From: Branchiostoma lanceolatum
Lineage: Eukaryota > Chordata > Leptocardii > Amphioxiformes > Branchiostomatidae
Assembly: GCF_035083965.1 (NCBI RefSeq)
Contig: NC_089736.1
Span: 2,061,001-2,125,000, forward strand
Direction of reading: 5' to 3'
DNA: 64,000 nucleotides
Notes under the pieces: model-generated
Seen by the model: only the letters and a program-made list of their open reading frames with translations
What the model was told of the DNA's origin: nothing
Databases searched by the model: none
Program-made: the position numbers and the translations under genes
Part shown: one piece after another, positions 20,387-32,300 of the stretch
Layout of the letters: each line of letters begins with the position of its first letter
Numbering within the stretch: the stretch's first letter is position 1

Positions 20387-23300
20387 TCACATGAAGGTCG
20401 TGTCAGAGGTGAAAGCGCCCGCGAGTCTGAAGTCCTCCTTGATGAGCGTACAGAACATGCGCTGCGGGCAGGGTCGGGAGACCGGGCAGGGCCGAGGCAC
20501 GGTGGTGCGCAGGATGTACTCCCGGCCCGCGGGCTTGGGGAAGTCCGGGCACGAGTCGATCTCCGTGCGGTGTTCCGTGGGGGAATGGTCGTCATAGTCA
20601 AAGGAATGAGCAGCCTGCAGAGGAACAACAGCAATGACACGTTACGAAACTCAAGTGGAAACATGTGTCATTAAGCAAAACAAAAGCTAAATCTTGCTTG
20701 AACCTGGTAAAGATTGGGACACAACAACTTGATTCTCTGGCAATACGTGATTATTACTTTTCATTCCCATAGAGTTTATAATCTGCTAAGAAAAATATGA
20801 AAATAGAATTTATTCATACCTCTGTCTCTTAGTTTCTCTTCCTTTCATTTGCCTTCAAAAATGTTTATTTCACAACTTTTTCAGATGTATTCATGAGTGC
20901 GCATTTGGTGCTGTACATATCACTCTAAAGATTCAGCGTCTTCCTGGTATTACCAGTAGATGTACTGTCCTTGCAAAAAAGCAAAGAAATAAGAAACATG
21001 CACTAAATAAGGGCTAAAATAAAATAAAAATACAAGAAGAATACATCCCCACCTTTTGTGCAGTAGCGAAGAGTTTGTGGATGACCGTCCCTGCCGGTCC
21101 CCTGCCTGCCCCGATGACCTTGACCTCCGGTTGCTCCAGTAACGAGGACACAAACCGCTCCAACTCCTGAACTCCGTCCTCGCTCCCAGCCTTCTCGGTG
21201 TTGAACTTGGCTCTCAGGGAACGCGCTCGGGCGATGACGGTCTCCACTAGTGTTACCTGTCTCACAAGGTCCTGATAATGAAAAAATGATGTCATACTGT
21301 AAATGCATCTAAGTTCGCGTGGTGTTCATTTCGCGCAAAGGCGAAAATGGAGTGTTTGCTGTGCTTTTAAGTTTGCGGCAGCGCAATAGTCACATACTGC
21401 TTCAGTATTGGACAGAAAAGTTTGCAGTGGTTTTAAGTTTGCGGTGAAACGGTCGCCGCGAAAACTGTGAACGTAAAACCACCGCGAACATTTCTGCACT
21501 TACAGTAACATATTGAGTCATACACATGTAGGATTTTTGACAAATGTGAACAGTTGTACTTTTGTTGACACACATTGTACAGTGCGATCCTGTGTGTATC
21601 ATCACTCCTGAAGTGCAGTGCATATCCTACAATGCACTTGTGTAAACCTGCTACATTTACCACCATTCAGCTGTTGCAATTATTTTTGGCATCCTCTACA
21701 GTTGGACATGCAATGATTTCAACTGCAAAACTGCAACAACACATCTTTGTGCAAGTCACTCATAGTTTAAACCTTTCCCCTCTAAAGATCAGCATACTGG
21801 TGCTTGTTTGGTGACTATGTGGATAAACACAAAGCATTGTCTTGCATCTTTTCTTTCTAATGGGGATTCCTTACAGAGCAGTTTTTCCAACGTAAAAGAA
21901 AAGAAGCAACAAGCTAGAGAAAGTTTGAGATTGGAAACATTTGAGGGGAATAAGCTGTATAAGTTCCATTCAACTTCTGCAAATCTAAATGTACATGCTT
22001 TGATTACAATAAACTTCTTACCATCAAATCCTTTACCATGGAAGGGACATGGAAGAGTAAAAATGTCAGTTAGAAGGAGCAGAAATGGATTACAAAAGTG
22101 AAAAGTGTGCTGGCAAAAATCAAGTGGTTACCAGCGGAAATTAAGTATTTCAAACAGAGATCTAACATTGATGTGAGTTGCAAATTTTGATTCTAGACAA
22201 TACTGATAAGATATCTTTGGGAAGAAATGATCTTTAAGAGGTATGAAAGAGGCAAGAAGTGGAAGCACACACATTAAGGTTCCGGTTTTCCCAGCCAACA
22301 TTAAGAAGTTGACATATTTACCTCGCATTTCTGTGCATCCATATTTGGAGCTCGGAGGACCTTAGACGCTCGGGCCTGGATCTGAGCCAACATGGTGGCA
22401 AGGGCAGGGGGTGTGGTCTCACCTGGGGGATAGAGGGAACGAGGGAATGATTATGTAGGGTACACCTGTGCTGAAATGTTGTCAAGTAGCAAGACAGACA
22501 TAGCCATGCCTTCAAATACCAGAGTTATCGACCCAGGATTGCTGTGTTCAAAACGTTTTCCCTAGAACTAGAAGAACTGTAGAGGCATTTAGATAGCTTT
22601 AAACATCACTTGTAGCTACATGTGTAGATGTGCAAAGGTTAGGTCTGATAGGTCGTTCAGTGTAACATAACCAGCTACTGCTTTGCCGTGTATCTGCAAA
22701 GTTGATGTGTTACACTAAAAGGTGGATATAGATATATATAGATTCATATGTAGCAAACAGATCATAAATATTATGCTGTCATTTCTTTTTACCGAATCAA
22801 AGTTAACTGTTTTCTAGCAACAACTAGCCTCATGGCTGCTAGAATGTTTTCATTTGAAAAAAAGATACAGACAAACAAACAGACAAACGCACCCTCCTCC
22901 TCCACCCTGAGGATGGCAGCGTGGACCAACATGGGCATGAGATGGAGCGCCACCTGGGCCGGACGCAGGGCCGCCAGGAAGTGCAGCACCTGAGGGGGAA
23001 ACAAAACAAAGTTACTCACAATAAACTATAGAAAGCATCAATGTAAGAGCTTGGCTCTCAAACATTCTCTAGAGTGAAGCACTAGCAGAGCACAAGCCTT
23101 CGGCAAGGCAGCAAAGTATTTTCCTTACTTTCTTACTGCAGATTACATGCAGTTTGAAAGGAGGTAGTAGGCAAACTGTCTTGTCTTGCACCTTACGATG
23201 CCACATGTCTCACAGCACCCTGTGCAAAATTAGACAGCACTTGGAGACCACAGACCTCTGTCAAGACATTGTACATTGTGAAAAGCCCACCTTCTAACTC

Positions 23301-26300
23301 AGCAGAGGCATCAGGCACACAGAAGACATGGCCCCAGACTTCAGAACATACTGGCCAGAAGCCGCATGAACCAGTGACAATACCAATAGTAGTAACGAAG
23401 CGATAGTTAGGTTATGTTTTATTACGCTGCTTTTTAGATTAATTGTATTTACCGACTGTTTGTTAAAATGTGCTTTTTATTGTCTTGTGTGTGGGCCACG
23501 ACACCAGCAACAGCTGCCTGTGGCCCACGTGTATCATACTGTTTACAATTTCATTAAATCACAAATCACAAATCACATTCATCTTGCAGTAAGAGGAAAA
23601 AGGAGGTTTTCCCAATGTTTTAGATTCGTGGTTGAAACAATTCTGTAGTACAGTATGATAGTCATACAGGGAGACATATTCACGGTGTCATGAATTTCTG
23701 GTCGAGAGTTTTACAGCAATCAGCATCATCTTTAGAAAAATCACATTTTGTTGTCTAAAGGAGACTGGCTGCAGTATTATGCAGGATACAGGATTGCGCT
23801 TCAATATGATATCATTCTTTTTAGAGCTGTGTACCTAAACAAATTTTAGGTACAGGTACAGGTACACGGGTTAAGGTACAGGTCCGGACCTGAACCTGAA
23901 CCTGTACCTAAACTACTTGTTCGGAAAATGCTAGATTTTCAATAAGGACAAAAGCATGTTTGAACTGGTAAAAACATAATATTTAATTGCGCTAGGTATT
24001 ATTTTTATGAAAACAAAGATGAAAATTTGACTCCAGCCATGCAAAAGTGTTTTGTATTCTGTGCTCTAGAGTGGCTATAGAGCACTGTCACGGTAATTTC
24101 ATAGTAATTTTATCTGTCAAAGTGGCCATCCCCTGAGTCAGGTCCAGTACCGATACAGTGTACCGCTACACAGCTCTAATTCTTTTGAAACTCTGCATAC
24201 GTACCTTTTCAGCTTCCTTCGTGTCGTCAAACAGCCGTTTCTGTTTGCGTGCGGGAACAGGCCGGGCGCTCTCCCACACCTCGCACCACATGTTCCCGGG
24301 GATCCGCATCCGCGGGCTCAGCTCTCCCTTCAACACCCTCTGGCCTGGGGACGGGGGACCAAAATAAAATGCTTGTTAGAAAGGCTTTGGTGGCCACTGT
24401 AAGATCATTATTAGGCACAACACACAAGTCTAAGTGTTGCATGCAGTATAGAAGATTCTACAGCAAGGATCCATCCAACTAATATCTTTTGCACCGCAGT
24501 CATCCCTCAGTAAGACATCTAGAGCTACATGTACATAGTTCCCATCTAGAACTTTTATTGACAGCCTGTCACTCAGACTGGTTTTGCTGTGTGGCTTCAT
24601 CTGTGGCTAAGGTCTTAATGACATGAAGTTAGCACTTTCCAATGCAGACCGCCTTGGTAATATGATACCCTATAGGTCAATTTAGGTCTTAGTTGACCTA
24701 CCAAACATACACCAGTACATGTCTAGTGTGACTTGAACCCAAAAATTTTACAACAGAAACTAATTTGGTTGAAATGATAATTAATACCTCAGGATTCTTA
24801 TTGACAACATAAAGGAAACGCATTTCTTCACCTGTTTCGTCTGTAAGTGCCTCCTCTATCCAGTCTCTGGGGGAGTACCACCTCACAAAGTCCTCCAGTT
24901 TACAACCCGGGTTTGCAGCCTGGAAGATGAATAACAGTTTTTCTGCTTTACAAAAGAGGTTACACCACAGCTTACATGTACTTATAATTATCCTGCTCAT
25001 ATCTTCCACAATAAAACATCAACATTTTGTTTTCATTTATCTTTTCTTTAACAGTTTTGCTCTGTGAAAGGTCAAGGGACCACTTCTGGTGACAAAATAT
25101 ATTTTAGATAACATATGACATTCAATACTTAATTTCATTTATGCTATAATCATAGTTACCTGGGTAGCCATCATATGAGCTTGCAAGCTTTTGGCCACTC
25201 TTGCACATTTGAATTATGATTTTATCAATAATGTTTTCACTTCCATCTTTGATATGTGCTAAATAAACAATAAACAATCAATGTTATGCAACAGATACAA
25301 TGAATTGCATACATACATGTACATACACAGAATTTGTCATACTAGGAAATGAGTAAAACCTTCTGTACCTTGAAAGCCTCCATGTCTGACAGAAGACAGG
25401 CGCTCTGCATGCGTGCTCTGAGATGGGCGCCCTCCGCCGAGGTCCCCAGCTTGGCAAGCACTTCAGCATGCTGAGGGAAACATGGGAAGAGACACTGAGC
25501 AACGAAGTATCGTATTGATTGTGTGTGTAACGTATCATCATCATCATCGTTCCTCCTCTTTCGAGGTGCAGCAAGAGAAGTTCGTCCTCCAGAATTTCTT
25601 GTCATTCATTGCAGAAAGGAGTTCCTGTCCTTCCAAATTAGTTTCAGTTTCTATGAGTTTCTTGAGAGTTGTAATACGTTACAATCAATACGGTATTGAT
25701 TGTATTTTTCCCAGGGTAGCCTTCAAAATAGCCATTCTCTAGTTGGGCAACTCTATCGTGTTCATGTTGAACCATTAAGTGAATAAATGAATAAATGAAA
25801 GAAGATGGAGTGATTTTGTTTGCAACACATGCAAACGTTATCTTATGAATGTCGATGACATTTTTAAATTGTAGATATAAAGCAAGGACTTTTTGTAAGC
25901 CCTTAAAAATACCATAGAAAAAGAGAATATATGTCATGAAACTGAAAAAAAAGATTTGGTCATTCCAAAAGTTAAACAACCTATAAAAATCTTTCTATAA
26001 TCTTACATTAGATTTTGTCGACCCAATAAGTAAATAAATGAATAAATAAAAGAAGATGGAGTGATTTTGTTTCCAACACATGCACACGTTATCTTATGGA
26101 TGTTGATGACATTTGTAGATATAAAGCAATAACTTTTTGTAAGCCCTTAAAACTACCATGGAAAAAGAGGTGGACTGTACATGTAAGTGATGAAATGGTT
26201 GTCATGAAACTACAAAAAAATGAAGTCATTCCAAAAGTTAAACATTCTATTGTAACAATTTTACATCAGATTTAGGCACACTGGATGTTGCCTTTGTGTG

Positions 26301-29300
26301 GCATATAAAATGTACTTTTAATATAGTGTTCATCTATTAGTTCAGTACCATTCAATGGTCATAATAAATGTCACATTTTTAGATCAATGTCTGGGCAATG
26401 CATGTTAACCACCACTGGCTACCCACCTGTTCTAACATGTCCTCAGTCATCGGACCTGGCTCTTGTGTAATGGGAATGTACAGGGGTTCGGTGCTATCCA
26501 GCAGACAAAGGTCTCCACATTGCTTCAACCTTCCTTCAGGTTGAGACACCACCGTGTCTTTAAACGACATGGCACTCTCTGACTTGTGCATAGTTCTATC
26601 ATTGGGCGGCTCTGAATTGGATGCTACCTTCCCCTTGGGGAGGGTATTGTTCTGTGCCGAATCAGCGTCTGAATCGGATGCTATGTTCTCATCTGTTTCC
26701 ATCTCAGTCTCACATTCGAAAAACTCCTCATCGCTGTCTTCCACATCCCAGCCATCGCTCCCTGCAGAAGTGCTCCCTCTAGCAGGTTTCCCCTGCACTG
26801 CAGCAGCTGCAGAGGCATGCTGATTGGCTAGCGCTGCCTCCTTCATCCTGGCCTCTCTGGCTGTTTTCCTCTGTATGCAGCAGTTCAGCATCTGGGTAGA
26901 AAATACCAGAATTAGACCAAATTTCCAACATATTTAGAGACACTTGACACTATATAATGTTTCAGTTATTTTCATATCTAATGTTGGCACAAAGATAAAG
27001 GTGTTTACAATGAAACATGAGGGGGGGGGGAACATTGCAAAGGTTGAGCCTCTAATGTACAAATGTGTCAAAGTTCTCACCTGTAGTTTCTGTAGCAGGA
27101 GGCAGGCAGACATGTCAGGACTCCCCTCTGGAAGCCTAGAAAACAAAATAAAAGAAACATAATCTCACTACACACATCCATGTACATATGTACCCCCAAA
27201 ATAACTCACACAACACATACAAACACACACACACACACACACTGACACGCAGACACACACACACCTATACACACACATGCACAGACACACACACATACAC
27301 ACACACATGCACGCACACACACAATCACACAAACATGTGCGGGCACAAAAACACACACACACAAACATGCGCACGCACACACACACGCGCACACACACAC
27401 ACACATACCCAGGAATGGTGTAGTTGTTCTCCCATCTGTATCTCATCTCCAGTACAAACTCTTGCCACAGATGTGCCACGGCCCTCAGCCCCCCGTGGTT
27501 GGTGTTGACCACACACATGCACATGGCCAGCTGGTACATCAGGCTACCTTCTGGGGAGGACTTGTACTGCCGGTACGTCTCCTGGAGACGGAAAACAGGG
27601 GTTTTCTTTCTTGATTCTTTTTTTAAATCTAAGAGTTCATTATATGTATATAACTTATCATAAGAGCAGCAGATGGCTACTTAAAAGTGAAGAAGAATCA
27701 TGATAAAATAACAGAAAATAACATAGCATTTGTAGAAAAAAAAGGTTTGTTTCTTTGTTTACTTGGCTTGATGATACTCCAAAATGTAAATGCAGTGACC
27801 TCAGGGAGACACAAAGATATATGATGAGCTGCCATTAATACATATACATGTACTGATCATGAGTTTATTGTACAGTTACTGTGCAACTACATGTGGTTAT
27901 CCCTAAGAACATCACCAAGGTATATCTTTGTAAAATAAAGTTAAATACAGTATGCAGGTTTTAGATAAACCAATCTGATTGGCTTGATACAACCCGCATC
28001 TGCGTATGTGCCTACAAAGCTTTAGATTGAAACCGAAACTACAATCAACAACTGAAATACAGTTATAGTATATCATTAGATAGCAGGTTTCCATGGCGAT
28101 ACCTTATACTCTGCAGTGTCCTGTTTCTCTCCTCCCTGCTCCTTGGATGGTTTCTCTGTCCTTGAGGCGCCCTCAAGGGCCGCGTCAGGGAACAGGAACT
28201 GGGGAGATGTAAGAGTTCATTTCGGGGACATCAGCTATATTGGGTCTAATAGAAAGATCTATCCTACTGCATACAGTGTCATTTTTACATCACAGCAAAT
28301 TCTGGACTAAGTACAAACTGTGTAATGTAGGAAGAACATGGACAGCTGCTTGGGGACCTATAGGTAACGGTCAGTAAGAAGGACTATCTAAGCTTATGGA
28401 ACGGGTCTAATGAAAAAACCTGCAGATATGAGAGTAATCAAACAATCTTCGGTTTTAGTGATATACATCAAGTCTACATCACATACTTGTTTCCAGAATT
28501 GCAACAGTTTTGACGAGCCACGTATCATGCATCTTATCATAAAACTCTTAGAGAGACAAGTTGGTTACCTGTAGAATCATGTTAAGCAGTTCTCCACCGA
28601 TCGGTGCCTCCTTGCGGCGGAACTTTGTCCGCGTCTTCATGTTGCTGACGACGTCCGAGATGGTCGGTAACGGGAGCGGGGAGGGTTCCGTCAGCCGCTG
28701 TAACGCCGCGCTCACGTCACGAGAGGGGTCTAAGGGGGGTTGGGAGGATCCATAAAGGAATAAATCAGGTTTGTGGATGAAGGCCAGACATCCAGGTAAT
28801 AAGATACACAAGGTAACAGTTACTCAAGAAGATTTTGGAAACAGTCAGAATTTTCAGATGGCATCCACTACCGTTTGTCAGGGATGGAGGAATGGTTTAC
28901 TTATCAAAGTAAACAGTTAAATGTGAATAAATGTTTGTATTCTTTCAATTTCTGTGCTCTTCTAGAGCAAGGTACATGCAATAAAGCTTGATATGGTATT
29001 GAAATTTTGACACAGTTAGAAATGCATGAAAAGGTAATTATGACTAATTAACAAATTTTACTCAAAGTAAAAAGAAATATCCTTGCATACCCTTGTCATC
29101 ATCATCCAGCATGAGGCCCCCTAGCAGCTGGTCTGTAGACTCCAGGCTGTGGCAGATCTTCACAAACTCTGACAGGTAGTCGCCTAGCAACAACAAATGG
29201 AACAAGTTGTTCCCTAGCAACAACAACTGTTAGGCAACAACAAATGGAACAGGTTGTCACCTAGCAACAACAGATGGAACAGGCGGTCACCTAGCAACCA

Positions 29301-32300
29301 TAAATGGCAATGTAGTCACCTAGCAACTACTGATTTTATAGAATTATAGGAATATGAAAAAAAATTGTGGACAGAGGTCATGTCTTACCCAGGAGGCATT
29401 GGGGGTTGTCTGTCATCCTGACTCTCACCGACCACTGAGGGGCCTGTATGGGGTCCAAGTCCCTGATGGAGAGAAAAGAATACTCATCAGGGTTTGTACA
29501 AAGGAATCATGGTAAACCCTATATAGGCCCTTGTACAAGCATAGATGTTGTCACATGTAGCCTGTTATAGATCAAACTGACCTTTCTACAATAAGAAGGT
29601 AAGAAGAAAGAAAATCATAATAGTAACCATAAGACAATGTACCAATGAGTGCTGCAGTTCAAGTTCAAGCAAGAGACTCTGTAACTCACGAATAGACAGA
29701 GTTGTCCACGATCATCTCCTCCGACAGACAAGGCCAGGTGGTGGACAGGTGCAGCTCACTGCAGGAAAACAAGGTAAATCAACTCAAACACTCATGGTAC
29801 CATTACAGAGGAACACAAGGTAACAACAACTCAAACACTCACTCATCATGGGATGGTAGATGCTTTAACTCAGCCATTCCATTTTTCCCCACTCTGAACC
29901 CCTCCATTGCAGCAATCGAGGAATTTCTATCCAGATTCATGATTCATGTACACACCAACTCTTGAGAGTTGGTAGATGTAGTTTTTTGTCTGCTTTTCTC
30001 CACTTCTCGGAGTATCAATTTATGTATCCTCTTTGCTTTCACAAGAGTGGGAAAAGAATCAATTTCCTTTGAACCCCAGGATTTATCATCACCCACCTGA
30101 CAGGGTCCTCCATTGCTCCAAACGGCAGCTTCCCAAATTCTGCCCCTCCAACATTCCCACCATACGGAATGTCAAAATCTGGAAGAAAACAAAAGAATGT
30201 AGTCATACGGAATATTTAAGGCCAACAAATGAGCTCCTTTACATACAACATATACCAGTGCTACAGCATTAGCAGGTTGCAATGCATAAATGCTAGTCTC
30301 TACCAGACTAACTAAGCCAGTTATGGGGAGAATATTTGCCAGGGAAGTTTGACCACCGGAGGGTTTCACTTGCAAGGACTGTAGACTGACTCTACTGGCC
30401 AATCATTCCTTTTTTTGCTAAACTCTATGATCCATACACCCGTAGGCCTTGTGGAGGCTACACAAGTGCTGAGGGTATCTATAGAAAGGTATTTCTGATG
30501 CCTGAGAGCCAAACCCACCGGGCGGCTCCTGAGTCCAGGCGGACTGAGTCCAGTCTGACAGGATGTAGGTGAAGCGGACGGACACGGTGACCGGCGGCAG
30601 GGCTGGTAACGGACAGGCCTGGAACATGGCAGGGATGGGAGGTCAGTTAGTGTAACCATTCCAAAAACATTGTATAGGAAACATCGCCAGTATTATATCA
30701 CCACACCGCGAATTTCAAATGTTGTTAAAACGCTAATCTATGATGGACTAGTGTAAAAGAAGTCAGAACTGGTCTTAGTGGTATATTTAACATACTGCAG
30801 TATGCTTTACGAAATTAAGTTTAGCCTGCCTTTAAACATCTATCAGTAAGACACTCACAATCTTGGACTTGAAGACCTCGAGCAGCCCGGCCAGGTGGTC
30901 GTACTGCGGAGGGATCCTCTTCAGGTGGACCATGTCGTAGTTGGTCCTGAGCCCTCCCCCCTCACACACGCCCTGGTACATCCGCCGCCACTTCTGCTGG
31001 GTCTGCACAAACACCGGCACAGAGCTGGGGGTGGAGGGGGGATATGATTATTAGGCAGGGTAAAAAAGTTAAAATCCTCCCACACCAGAAGGTGTATAGG
31101 GCGGTGCCCATCTCCATTTCGGTAGCCCTGGGCCACACTGTGGTGCAATCACTGAAGCAGGGGGCTAGTCCACTGGCAGTGGAGTGTGTTTAACTTCCAT
31201 ACTGTTTCATAAGTATGTGCCATTTTTATAAAGTCTGTGATATGATTCGATTCGCCTCTTATCCAGACGTGTCCGACCCGGGCGCGAACTGGTGCCTTTT
31301 GGCTCCCCATAATTTGAACCAGATGTGGTAAGTGACAGACGTGCAGACCACTACACCACAGGGACACGCCTCATTAGGTAGGGTGAAGGTATTCCCCAAG
31401 CTTTTATGAGGCCGCAGTGGCAGTAGGTTGTTATCCACTGTGTCTAGGGCACGGTGTTAAAAGGCAGAGCGTAATTCTTTGTTTTGTAACTGATAGTGCA
31501 ATGCAGCTTTGATACTGCTTGCTTCAATATATATAGCCAAGGACACCATGGCCAGGTCACCCCTACGTGTGATGGGTTCTTTTACATGGTAAGGTTTGAT
31601 GCTTGAAGCTTATGCCTGAAGCTCTATCGTACACAGGCTCCTGGCTTTACGTCACAATCCCTTATATAACATGTGTGGCTAACTGACTACCCACCAGCCA
31701 GAGTTGTTGACAGCTATGCTGATGGAGCTGAGCAGCAGGTTAGCCTTCGACTCCGACTGGATGGAGTCACTGTGTCCTCCTGGGGCCAGGACTACAAATG
31801 CTCGCACACCAAACCTGGAAAACACACAAACATGCACACAAACATTGATATATGTTGATAAAGGTTAGACATCCAGGTAATACAATATGCAAGGTAACAA
31901 TAACTCAAGCAACTTGATGACATTTAGATGGTATCTGCTGGCTCTCATCGGCGATTTGAAATACAGCGGATGCTGTCTGAAAAGTCTGACCATTTCCAAA
32001 TGTCATCAAGTTGCTTAAGTAACTGTTATCTTGCAAACATTAACATTAACATTACAAACATGTACATTACCTTCTCTCACTAGTAGAAAGTGAGAAGGTT
32101 GTAGTTTAGAGCTTTGACAGCCAGGCTGAGATTCAAACCCTTAACCTTGCAATCCGAAGTAAGATTGCTAACACTCAGATCACCACAAGTCAGGAATGTT
32201 CCAGACTCACCATCTGCAGAGACAGTGTGCCCGGGGCGGGAAGTCATTCTCCATGGCCAGCAGGTCCTGGATGGCCTGGGGCTGGCAGTCTGGGGAAATA

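Noticed and set aside
20350..20389. Stop-codon readthrough into the extra RAB3GAP1 terminal copies
   Set aside because: Reading on past the TGA does not enter the frame used by the next copy, so simple readthrough cannot produce them.
27168..27539. Cys/Val-rich and Thr/His-rich frames over the CA repeat
   Set aside because: Translation of a dinucleotide repeat. The neighbouring real coding sequence is RAB3GAP1 exon 15.
31245..31372. Functional tRNA gene
   Set aside because: Box-like motifs are present, but no acceptor stem or anticodon arm closes. It fits a SINE head.
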